Positions 44,381 to 51,642 of a DNA stretch of 64,000 nucleotides are shown here, piece by piece. Under the pieces are notes generated by a model, which worked only from the letters and a program-made list of their open reading frames with translations, searched no databases and was not told where the DNA came from. The stretch comes from Streptomyces sp. BA2 (GTDB taxonomy: Bacteria; Actinomycetota; Actinomycetes; Streptomycetales; Streptomycetaceae), in the NCBI RefSeq assembly GCF_009769735.1, contig NZ_WSRO01000002.1, positions 5,220,001-5,284,000 of the forward strand. Direction: 5' to 3'. A program made the translations under genes and the position numbers. Position 1 is the stretch's first letter. Each line of letters begins with the position of its first letter.

Positions 44381-46042
44381 ATGGCCGAGATCAAGGAAAA
44401 GCCGGGGGATCAGGCAAAGCCGGGCGAACCGGCGGTGAAGGACGCGCCTCAGCCGCGCAGTGTTCGCGTCGTGATGATGGCGCTGATGGTCACCATCCTC
44501 CTCGCGATGCTCGACAACATGATCGTGAGCCCCGCGATGCCGACGATCGTCGGTGACCTCGGCGGCATGGAACACCTGTCGTGGGTCGTCACCGCGTACA
44601 TGCTCGCGACCGCGGCCTCGACTCCCATCTGGGGCAAGCTCGGCGACATGTACGGGCGCAAGGGCGTCTTCCTCATCTCCATAGTGATCTTCCTGCTCGG
44701 TTCCGTGCTCAGCGGCATGGCGCAGGACATGGGCCAGCTGATCGGTTTCCGTGCCGTCCAGGGGCTCGGCGCGGGCGGTCTGATGGTCGGCGTCATGGCG
44801 ATCATCGGTGAGCTCGTCTCGCCGCGCGAGCGCGGCAAGTACATGGGCATGATGACCGGCGTCATGGCGGTCGCCATGATCGGCGGACCGCTCGTCGGCG
44901 GCACCATCACCGACCACCTCGGCTGGCGCTGGGCCTTCTACATCAACCTGCCGCTCGGTGCCGTCGCGCTCGCCATGGTGACCGCGGTGCTGCACCTGCC
45001 GAAGAAGAAGGCGAAGGGGCGCATCGACTACCTCGGCGCGGCGCTGCTGACCGTGGGCATCAGCTCGCTCGTGCTCGTCACCACGTGGGGCGGCACGGAG
45101 TACGCCTGGACCTCGACCGTGATCATGGAGCTCATCGCGATCGGCGTCGTCTCGCTCATCAGCTTCGTCATCGTGCAGAAGAAGGCCGCCGAGCCGATAC
45201 TGCCGCTGCACATCTTCCGCAGCCTCAACTTCACGCTGATGTCGGTGGTCGGCTTCATCACCGGGTTCGTGATGTTCGGCGCGATGCTGTTCCTGCCGCT
45301 CTACCAGCAGTCGGTGCAGGGCGCTTCGGCCACCAACTCCGGTCTGCTGCTCCTGCCGATGCTGCTCGCGATGATGGTCGTCTCGTTCTTCTCGGGCCGG
45401 TTCACCACCTCCACCGGCAAGTACAAGATCTTCCCGATCGCCGGCACCGTACTGATGGTCATCGGGCTCTTCCTGCTGTCGCAGATGGACACCGACACCA
45501 CGCGGTTCACGTCGGGCCTCTACATGGCGGTGCTCGGTGCGGGCATGGGCTGCCTGATGCAGATCACCATGCTGGTCGCGCAGAACAGCGTCGAGATGAA
45601 GGACATGGGCGTCGCGTCGTCCTCGGCCACGCTCTTCCGTACGCTCGGTTCGTCGTTCGGCGTCGCGATCATGGGCGCGCTGTTCAACAGCCGGGTCGAG
45701 GACACGATGTCCGAGCGCGGCGGGGCGCTGGGCGGCAAGGTCACTGAGCAGTCGGCGCAGCTGGATGCGGACAGCCTGGCGAAGCTGCCGGAGGCGGTGC
45801 GGGATGCGTATCAGCATGCTGTTTCTGCCGGTACGCACTCGGCGTTCCTGCTGGGGGCGGTTATCGGGGTGGCGGCGCTCGTCGCTGCGCTGTTCGTGAG
45901 GGAAGTTCCCCTGCGGGGGGCTGGGCCGAAGGACTCCGAGCCCGAGGGTTCCGGCCCTGCGGGGTCGGACAAGCCGGTCGAGGATGCGGCTGGGGACGCT
46001 GCTGCGGCGGGGCCGCGGGCGACGGTTGCAGAGGTCGTCTGA
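44381..46042 (+). CDS. DHA2-family (EmrB/QacA-type) MFS multidrug exporter
   Basis: A 553-residue transporter with about 14 hydrophobic segments (residues 40-510). The MFS motif A is seen as GKLGDMYGRKGVFL (near 83-96), and motif C as VMAVAMIGGPLVGG (near 163-176). A charged C-terminal tail of about 45 residues rich in Glu/Pro/Ala ends the protein. It exports unidentified compounds using the proton gradient. ATG 44381 has GTGGGG just upstream; the frame stays open from a GTG nine bases earlier. The gene ends before a strong bidirectional terminator. Confidence 0.92.
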   Translation: MAEIKEKPGDQAKPGEPAVKDAPQPRSVRVVMMALMVTILLAMLDNMIVSPAMPTIVGDLGGMEHLSWVVTAYMLATAASTPIWGKLGDMYGRKGVFLISIVIFLLGSVLSGMAQDMGQLIGFRAVQGLGAGGLMVGVMAIIGELVSPRERGKYMGMMTGVMAVAMIGGPLVGGTITDHLGWRWAFYINLPLGAVALAMVTAVLHLPKKKAKGRIDYLGAALLTVGISSLVLVTTWGGTEYAWTSTVIMELIAIGVVSLISFVIVQKKAAEPILPLHIFRSLNFTLMSVVGFITGFVMFGAMLFLPLYQQSVQGASATNSGLLLLPMLLAMMVVSFFSGRFTTSTGKYKIFPIAGTVLMVIGLFLLSQMDTDTTRFTSGLYMAVLGAGMGCLMQITMLVAQNSVEMKDMGVASSSATLFRTLGSSFGVAIMGALFNSRVEDTMSERGGALGGKVTEQSAQLDADSLAKLPEAVRDAYQHAVSAGTHSAFLLGAVIGVAALVAALFVREVPLRGAGPKDSEPEGSGPAGSDKPVEDAAGDAAAAGPRATVAEVV

Positions 46043-46071
46043 CCTGCGGTCCTACCCCTCGGCTGAGCTGA

Positions 46072-46107
46072 AACGGGCCCCGGCACCTTCTGGTGCCGGG
46101 GCCCGTT
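46072..46107. terminator. bidirectional terminator between MFS and cseC
   Basis: AACGGGCCCCGGCACC and GGTGCCGGGGCCCGTT are exact 16-base reverse complements around a TTCT loop. It separates the convergent MFS exporter and cseC. Confidence 0.8.
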
Positions 46108-46158
46108 GCCGTGCGTTCCGCCCTGCGGAACGCCTGCCCACAACGTAAGCGGGCCGCG

Positions 46159-47529
46159 TTACTTGTACTTGTCCGGCAGCTGCAAGATCGGGAAGCTGCC
46201 CGTGTTCGTCGGGGCGTGTTCCGGGAGCCAGAGGACTGCCACCGCGCCCTCCGCCGGGTCGTCCGGGCCCGCGCCCGCGGGGGTCACGTTGCGGAAGGTG
46301 AGCCTCGCGCCGAGCACCCTCGCCTGGCCCGCCGCGATCGTCAGACCCAGGCCGTGCCCGACGCCCGCGCGGTCCGTGCTGCCGGTGCGGAAACGGCTCG
46401 GCCCCTCCTCCAGGAGACCCGCGGGGAACCCGGGGCCATGGTCCCGGACCCGCACCACGCGGCCCTCGACGCTGACCTCGACCGGCGGCTTACCGTGCTT
46501 GGCCGCGTTGGCGAGGAGGTTGCCCAGGATGCGCTCAAGGCGGCGCGGGTCGGTGGTGACCTCCGACTCGTGCACCACCGTCACGCTCACGTCCGAGTTC
46601 AGCACCGCGATCCGCCGCGTCACGAACTCGCCCAGCATCAGGTCCTGCAGCTCGGCCCGCTCGGCCGCGCTGTCCAGACGGGCCACTTCGAGCACGTCCT
46701 CGACGAGCGTGCGCATCGCCTGCGCCCGGTCCCTGACCAGCTCGGTCGGGCGTCCAGGCGGCAGCAGCTCGGCCGCCGTGAGCAGGCCGGTCACCGGCGT
46801 ACGCAGCTCGTGCGCGATGTCAGCCGTCACCCGCCGCTCCGCTTCGAGGCGCTGCTTGAGCGCGTCCGCCATCGCGTCCACCGACCGCGCGAGGTCATCG
46901 GTCTCATCGCGTACGACGCCGCCGATGGCATCTCGTACGCTCACGTCCGTCTGCCCCTGCGCCACCTCCTGCGCCGCCGTCGCCGCCTTGCGCAGGCGCC
47001 GCGAGAGCTGGCCGCCGATGAGCACGCCGAGCGCGCAGCCGCCGAAGACGACGGAGATGGAGCCGATGACCAGGGCCTGGTCGAGGTCCTTCATGACGGT
47101 GGCGCTGCGGTCGGTGAAGCGGGTGTGCAGCGACAGGATGTGGCCGTCGCTCAGCGGGACCGCCGCCCAGATGTCCGGCACACCGCCCGCGTGGTCCTCC
47201 ACGTAGGTCGCGCGGCGCCCGGTGAGCACCTTCGCAAGGAGGTCCTTGGGCATCTCCGGGTCGTCGATCTTCATGCCGAACTGGCCCGTGCGCCCGGACG
47301 TCTCGTAGATCCGCTGGGCGTACAGGATCCGCTCGTCCTGCACGTCGCGCGCGTTGTCGAGCATCGAGACGCGCGCCGCGTTGTGCACGACCAGGCTCAG
47401 CGCCACCGCGACAAGAGCGCCGACCAGCGCGATCGCCGCGCTGATCTTCCAGCGCACGCCGGTGCGCAGGCCGGAGCCCAGCCTCGTGCGCAGGCGGGCG
47501 CGCAGCGCGGCCACCGTCCCCCCGCTCAT
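46159..47529 (-). CDS. cseC: CseC-type sensor histidine kinase
   Basis: A 456-residue kinase. A membrane helix near residues 27-50, an extracytoplasmic sensor region (52-150), a second helix (150-172), HAMP-like sequence (LSRRLRKAATAAQEVAQGQT), then HisKA with the phospho-acceptor His in DIAHELRTPVTGL and HATPase with the N box NLLANAAKHG and G boxes near VRDHGPGFPAGL and GHGLGLTIA. It signals envelope stress to CseB in the four-gene sigE operon. ATG 47529 has GGGGGA upstream. It overlaps a 34-codon small frame from the cseB end. Confidence 0.92.
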   Translation of the reverse strand: MSGGTVAALRARLRTRLGSGLRTGVRWKISAAIALVGALVAVALSLVVHNAARVSMLDNARDVQDERILYAQRIYETSGRTGQFGMKIDDPEMPKDLLAKVLTGRRATYVEDHAGGVPDIWAAVPLSDGHILSLHTRFTDRSATVMKDLDQALVIGSISVVFGGCALGVLIGGQLSRRLRKAATAAQEVAQGQTDVSVRDAIGGVVRDETDDLARSVDAMADALKQRLEAERRVTADIAHELRTPVTGLLTAAELLPPGRPTELVRDRAQAMRTLVEDVLEVARLDSAAERAELQDLMLGEFVTRRIAVLNSDVSVTVVHESEVTTDPRRLERILGNLLANAAKHGKPPVEVSVEGRVVRVRDHGPGFPAGLLEEGPSRFRTGSTDRAGVGHGLGLTIAAGQARVLGARLTFRNVTPAGAGPDDPAEGAVAVLWLPEHAPTNTGSFPILQLPDKYK

Positions 47530-47630
47530 ATGTGTCCCCCGAGATGCGCCGCCGCGGCGTCGAACCGTGCCGCGCCGTTCAGTCCTTCAGTCAGTCCTTC
47601 AGTCATGTGTTCAGCCATGCGTTCAGCCAT
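47526..47630 (-). CDS. possible 34-residue leader or coupling ORF between cseB and cseC
   Basis: A short frame opens at ATG 47630, thirteen bases downstream of the cseB stop region, and reads MAERMAEHMTEGLTEGLNGA. Its stop overlaps the cseC start (ATGA-like overlap). Two DNA repeats (CATGGCTGAAC and GACTGAAG) give the MAER/MAEH and TEG/TEG echoes. It could only be a translational coupler, or could be a chance frame in a slippage-prone stretch. No homologue is known to me. Confidence 0.25.
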   Translation of the reverse strand: MAERMAEHMTEGLTEGLNGAARFDAAAAHLGGHI

Positions 47631-47639
47631 GCCGTCGGC

Positions 47640-48353
47640 TCATGCCTTGAGCTTGTAGCCGAAGCCGCGGACCGTCTCGATCCGGTCCTGGCCCACCTTC
47701 GTACGCAGCCGCTGCACATGGACGTCGACGACGCGGGTGTCACCGCCCCAGCCGTAGTCCCACACGCGCTCCAGGAGCTTGTCGCGGGAGAGGACCGTGC
47801 CGGGCGCGGACGAGAATTCGAGGAGCAGGCGCATCTCGGTCGGCGTCAGCGCCACGGGAGCTCCGCCCTTGCGGACCTCCATGCCCTCCGTGTCGATCTC
47901 CAGATCGCCGAAGTGCAGCACACCACCGTCCGGCGAACCGCCGTCACCGGAGGCAGGCGCCCCCGAGTCGGGGCCGCTCGCGTGCCCGAAGCGGCGAAGC
48001 ACGGCGCGGATCCTGGCCACCAGGACGGCGCCGTCGAAGGGCTTGGTCACGTAGTCGTCGGCGCCCGCCTCAAGGCCGAGCACGACGTCGATGGAGTCGG
48101 CACGCGCCGAGAGCATGATCACCGGGACCGTCGACTCGTCGCGGATGCGGCGGCACAGCGAGACGCCGTCCAGGCCGGGCACCATCACGTCGAGCAGCGC
48201 GATGTCCGGGCGGTCGGCGCGGAACGCCTCAAGGCCCTGGAGACCGTCGGGCATCGCGGTGACGACGAAGCCGTCCCGTTCGAGCGCGAGCTGCGTCGCC
48301 TCGCGGATGACGTCGTCGTCCTCGACGAACAGGACATGAGTGTGCTCTGCCAT
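47640..48353 (-). CDS. cseB: CseB-type OmpR-family response regulator
   Basis: A 237-residue regulator. Phospho-Asp lies in IALLDVMVPGLDG (about residue 54), with Thr and Lys in the usual places (MLSAR, and KPFDGAVL). The winged helix occupies the last 90 residues (LTPTEMRLLLEFSSAP, then RVVDVHVQRLRTKVG). CseB activates the sigE promoter in response to CseC. A Gly/Ser/Asp-rich linker of about 30 residues separates the domains. Its start lies nine bases from the cseA stop. Confidence 0.93.
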   Translation of the reverse strand: MAEHTHVLFVEDDDVIREATQLALERDGFVVTAMPDGLQGLEAFRADRPDIALLDVMVPGLDGVSLCRRIRDESTVPVIMLSARADSIDVVLGLEAGADDYVTKPFDGAVLVARIRAVLRRFGHASGPDSGAPASGDGGSPDGGVLHFGDLEIDTEGMEVRKGGAPVALTPTEMRLLLEFSSAPGTVLSRDKLLERVWDYGWGGDTRVVDVHVQRLRTKVGQDRIETVRGFGYKLKA

Positions 48354-48362
48354 CGGGTGCTC

Positions 48363-49016
48363 TCAGTTCTCCGTCGGAGCGGGTGCGTCGCCGCCCGCCG
48401 CGCTGCTGTAGTGACTGCGGGTGCGGTCCGTCTCGGTGAAGTGGTTCGAGGTCCAGCGGTACGTGATGACTTCCTCGCCGGACGGATACGACACCGGGTC
48501 ACCCTTCTCGTACACCTGCTTGGTGACCACCAGGTCGCCCCGGTCGATCTCCGCGTAGACGGGTGGCTCCTCGTCCTGGAAGACATTCTCGTACTTCTTG
48601 CCTTCGGCGCGATACACGTAACTGCTGGTGCCGACGGCATCGCTGCAGGTCATGATGTTCACGACGACATCGGAGGCGGCTCCTCCGGTCAGGTTGCCGT
48701 ACGAGACGTCCACGGGGTAGTCGTCACCGACGCAGGGCTTCAGATCGCGCTTGACCGTCTGGCTCACCTTCGGGTCGGCCTTGACGAGCTTCACCGCCTC
48801 CCCGGTGGAGGGCGGCGGGGGCGCGGACGTCGTCGACGGCGTCGGGGACGGCGAGGGGGTCATCACCGTCTCGCCGCGGTTGCCGGGGCCCTCGTCGCGG
48901 GCGCCGGAGCCGCCCGTCGAGCAGGCGGTGAGGAAAAGGCCGATGGCGGCGAGCGCGACCACCGCCGCACTCCCCGCCCTCAAGGTCCTGCCAGCCCGGG
49001 TGCTTAGGCCGCGCAA
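48363..49016 (-). CDS. cseA: CseA-type lipoprotein
   Basis: A 217-residue exported lipoprotein. A basic leader precedes a hydrophobic core with LTAC and acylated Cys32. A Ser/Pro/Thr linker follows, then a domain with two further cysteines (PCVGDDYP and MTCSDAV). CseA modulates the CseB/CseC pathway as an accessory lipoprotein in S. coelicolor. Its start overlaps the end of sigE by 13 bases, so it is translated with it. Confidence 0.9.
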   Translation of the reverse strand: MRGLSTRAGRTLRAGSAAVVALAAIGLFLTACSTGGSGARDEGPGNRGETVMTPSPSPTPSTTSAPPPPSTGEAVKLVKADPKVSQTVKRDLKPCVGDDYPVDVSYGNLTGGAASDVVVNIMTCSDAVGTSSYVYRAEGKKYENVFQDEEPPVYAEIDRGDLVVTKQVYEKGDPVSYPSGEEVITYRWTSNHFTETDRTRSHYSSAAGGDAPAPTEN

Positions 49017-49582
49017 CGCTCCCGCTCCTCACGTTCGAGCGCGCCGGTGGCGGGCTCCTCGCGGTCCCGGCTCTCGCGGTCCTGGCTCTCGCGGTCCCGG
49101 CTCTCCAGCTCCTGGCGGAGCCGTGCGAGCGCCCGGTGCAGGGTGCTCTTGACCGTTCCCGCGGACATGCCGAGTGCCGCAGCCGTCTCCTCTGTGGACA
49201 TCTGCTCCCAGTGTCGCAGCACGACGACACTGCGTTGCTTGGGGGCGAGCACCTTCATGATGTCCATCAGGAGGGCGCGGTCCGCGTGCTGTTCGGTGGA
49301 GTCTTCCACGCGGGCGTCGGGCATCTGCTCGGTGGGGACCTCTTCGAGCTTGCGGGCCCGCCACCACTCCGTACGCGTGTTGATCATGACGCGGCGCAGA
49401 TAGGCGTCCGCGAGCCGCTTGTCGGCTATGCCGTCCCAGCGGCCGTACGTCCGCACGAGCGCGGTCTGCAGCAGGTCCTGGGCGTCGACGGGGTCGGGGA
49501 CCAGGCGCCGGGCACTGCGCAGCAGGGCGTCCTGCCGAGTGCGGACGTACTCTTCGAACTCGAGCACCTCGCCGTGCGCCAT
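49004..49582 (-). CDS. sigE: ECF RNA polymerase sigma factor SigE (cell-envelope stress)
   Basis: A 192-residue ECF sigma factor. Region 2 (VRTRQDALLRSARRLVPDPV to DKRLADAYLRRVMINTRTE) and region 4 (LAPKQRSVVVLRHWEQMSTE, then AAALGMSAGTVKSTLHRALA) are complete. In Streptomyces SigE directs cell-envelope genes and is made on demand through CseB/CseC. The C-terminus is extended by an RESRD/RESQD/RESRD repeat encoded by a three-unit 15-bp tandem (49060-49104). ATG 49582 begins MAHGEVLEF, with GGAGG nine bases upstream. Confidence 0.94.
   Translation of the reverse strand: MAHGEVLEFEEYVRTRQDALLRSARRLVPDPVDAQDLLQTALVRTYGRWDGIADKRLADAYLRRVMINTRTEWWRARKLEEVPTEQMPDARVEDSTEQHADRALLMDIMKVLAPKQRSVVVLRHWEQMSTEETAAALGMSAGTVKSTLHRALARLRQELESRDRESQDRESRDREEPATGALEREERERCAA
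49060..49104. repeat. three tandem 15-bp repeats within the sigE C-terminus
   Basis: CGCGGTCCCGGCTCT, CGCGGTCCTGGCTCT and CGCGGTCCCGGCTCT lie head to tail. They encode five-residue units on the minus strand and add charge to the sigma factor tail. Copy number could vary among strains. Confidence 0.75.
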
Positions 49583-49763
49583 ACCTAACCGCCTCCGTTC
49601 ACCGACCACCGCTGCTTGTGCGGTACGGCTATGAAGCTACGGAGGCGTTGTCACGAGGCTGTGCGGAGCAGCCAGCGGGGGGCGCACGGCCTTCCGTCGG
49701 TTGTGTAACAGAAGTAGGCGGGGCGTAAAGCGGGGGCGTTTCGTTGTGGTTTGGCCGCTGCTC

Positions 49764-50705
49764 TCAGGTGAGGGGGAGGCGGTAGAGGCCGTCGGGGAGG
49801 GGCTCGACGAGTCCGTCGGAGACGAGACCGTCCAGGGCGCGGGCGCGCTGCACGGGCTCGTCCCACACGCGGTCGAGGGTCGCCTGCGGCACGGGAGCGA
49901 CGGCCTCGCGGAGCACCGCGAGCAGCTTGCCGCGGACCTGGCGGTCCGTTCCCGCGTACGTCTGACCCCGGCGGGCCGGCCCCTGATGCGCCGGCTTCCC
50001 GGCCGTCTGCCACGCGCACTGCGCGGCGATGGGGCATCGGGCGCAGTTCTCGTTCTTGGCGGTGCAGACGAGGGCGCCGAGCTCCATGGAGGCGGCGGCC
50101 CAGCGGGACGCCGTGCGCTCGTCCTCGGGGAGGAGGGCGCGGGCGAGCTTGCGCTCGGCGGCGGTGGTGGCGTTCGGGGGGTACTGGACGCCGGTCACGG
50201 CCCGCGCGAAGACGCGGCGCACGTTCGTGTCCAGCACGGCATGACGCTGGCCGTACGCGAAGGAGGCGACGGCCGCCGCGGTGTACTCGCCGATGCCTGG
50301 CAGCGCGAGCAGCTGCGCGTGCTTGGCCGGTACGTCGCCGCCGTGCCGTTCCGTTATGGCGACGGCGGCGCCGTGCAGCCGGAGCGCGCGGCGGGGGTAG
50401 CCGAGGCGTCCCCAGGCACGGACGGCTTCGCCCGGGGCTTCCTTGGCGAGGTCGGCGGGGCGGGGCCAGCGGGCGATCCACTGCTCGTACACGGGCAGGA
50501 CGCGGCTGACCGGCGTCTGCTGCAGCATGAACTCGCTGACCATCACGCCCCAGGGTCCGGCGTCGGCCCGACGCCACGGCAGATCGCGCGCGTTGGCGTC
50601 GAACCAGGCGATGACGGGGCTGTGCAGGGCCTCGCCGGCGGGCTCGGGGCTGTCTGACATTGGCATGGGCGGCGTGGGCGGCATGGGCTTCGTGGGCGCA
50701 GTCAT
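49764..50705 (-). CDS. mutY: A/G-specific adenine glycosylase
   Basis: A 313-residue base-excision repair enzyme. The helix-hairpin-helix LPGIGEYTAAAV (about residues 133-144) with the catalytic Asp in VLDTNVRRVF and the [4Fe-4S] cluster C-x6-C-x2-C-x5-C (CTAKNENCARCPIAAQC) are intact. It removes adenine opposite 8-oxoguanine. The N-terminus is Pro/Met-rich (PTKPMPPTPPMPMSDSP), possibly an extended start; the conserved part begins near residue 28. The C-terminal 8-oxoG recognition domain looks short. Confidence 0.9.
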   Translation of the reverse strand: MTAPTKPMPPTPPMPMSDSPEPAGEALHSPVIAWFDANARDLPWRRADAGPWGVMVSEFMLQQTPVSRVLPVYEQWIARWPRPADLAKEAPGEAVRAWGRLGYPRRALRLHGAAVAITERHGGDVPAKHAQLLALPGIGEYTAAAVASFAYGQRHAVLDTNVRRVFARAVTGVQYPPNATTAAERKLARALLPEDERTASRWAAASMELGALVCTAKNENCARCPIAAQCAWQTAGKPAHQGPARRGQTYAGTDRQVRGKLLAVLREAVAPVPQATLDRVWDEPVQRARALDGLVSDGLVEPLPDGLYRLPLT

Positions 50706-50931
50706 GGCATGACGATCCTGCCACGGGGGTGGCGGGGGGCGAGCCAGGCGGGGCCTTCTCGACGTCGTTTCGCTTTTGGGGGTGGGGTGGGGTGGGGGGT
50801 CGGGGCGTGTGTCGGTGTTGCCTGGTAATTGCGGGGCGGCTTCGGGGCCGGAGCGGGCGGCAGCAGGTTGCCTCGCGTCTCGCGGCCGTCTGCGGGTGCG
50901 TGCGGGGTGCGGGGTCGGTGCGGCTGTGGGT

Positions 50932-51065
50932 GCGGGGCCGCGCCGGTATGTCCGTCCTCGCTATCGTCCGGTGGCCGCTGGGTTGCTTCGGCTCCGGAGA
51001 CTTCGGGAGCTGTGCTCCGGGCAGACATACCGGCACGTCCCCTCGCGTGGGCTGCCGACTGCGGG
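50932..51065. repeat. long direct repeat with terminal inverted repeats, copy 1
   Basis: The core runs from GCCGGTATGTC (50942-50952) to GACATACCGGC (51023-51033), which are reverse complements, so a 92-bp core with 11-bp terminal inverted repeats lies inside a longer direct repeat. A second copy occurs 171 bases downstream. Size and termini resemble a MITE or palindromic element, but no target duplication was recognised and no transposase is present. Confidence 0.65.
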
Positions 51066-51102
51066 TCATCGTGCGTTGCTGCGGCGTCGCTCCGGCTGTG
51101 GG

Positions 51103-51235
51103 GCGGGGCCGCGCCGGTATGTCCGTCCTCGCTATCGTCCGGTGGCCGTTGGGTTGCTTCGGCGCCGGAGACTTCGGGAGCCGTGCTCCGGGCAGACAAA
51201 CCGGCACGTCCCCTCCCGAGCGCTGCCGACTGCGG
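51103..51235. repeat. long direct repeat with terminal inverted repeats, copy 2
   Basis: This copy follows copy 1 at a 171-bp offset. It begins with the same GCCGGTATGTC but its right end reads GACAAACCGGC, one base off a perfect match. Differences from copy 1 are scattered single bases, so the duplication is not recent. Confidence 0.65.
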
Positions 51236-51261
51236 ATGCGTACGGATGACCCGCCCACCCC

Positions 51262-51470
51262 GCGCCTGCGGATGGCCGGCCCTGTGCCTGCGGATGGCCC
51301 ACCCGCCCCTGTGCCTGCGGATGGCCTGCCCGCTCCGTGCCTGCGGATGGCCGGCCCCGTGCCTGTGGATGGCCCGCCCGCCCCTGTGCCTGCGGATCGC
51401 CCACCCACCCCTGTGCCTGCGGATCGCCCACCCACCCCGTGCCTGCGGATCGCCCACCCACCTCGGCCCA
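51262..51470. repeat. minisatellite of about eight units with core CTGCGGAT(G/C)GCC
   Basis: Units of 21-27 bases, each with the core GTGCCTGCGGATGGCC or its CGCC variant followed by a variable CCACCC-rich tail, repeat about eight times. Irregular unit length and the lack of unique spacers exclude a CRISPR array. Slippage is a likely origin; no gene runs through it. Confidence 0.6.
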
Positions 51471-51642
51471 TTCCCCTTGAGACCCGGGGTAATCGGGCGG
51501 GTGGGCGGGAGAGCTTGTTCGTGGAGGGGCGGATGCGGGGTGATCGGGTGGGTGGGAGAGCTTGTGCGGAGCGGGGAGTCGGGGGGCAAGGCATGACTAT
51601 CGGCAGGGGTGCTTGCCGGGGGTGGGCAGTAGCGTCCGGGGG

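Larger units (their letters stand above)
50706..51642. other. 0.94-kb repeat-filled gap between mutY and the sensor kinase
   Basis: No gene is supported, although several frames remain open through the repeats. The region holds two long direct repeats (50932-51065 and 51103-51235) and a minisatellite (51262-51470). Codon pattern, lack of conserved sequence and the repeats argue against protein coding. Confidence 0.7.

Noticed and set aside
44255..45838. Minus-strand 527-codon frame opposite the MFS exporter
   Set aside because: It is His/Arg/Asp-rich shadow coding opposite a gene with clear membrane segments.
50932..51235. Insertion sequence
   Set aside because: Terminal inverted repeats exist but there is no transposase and no target-site duplication was seen.
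51262..51470. CRISPR array
   Set aside because: Units are irregular and contiguous, spacers are not unique, and no cas gene is nearby.
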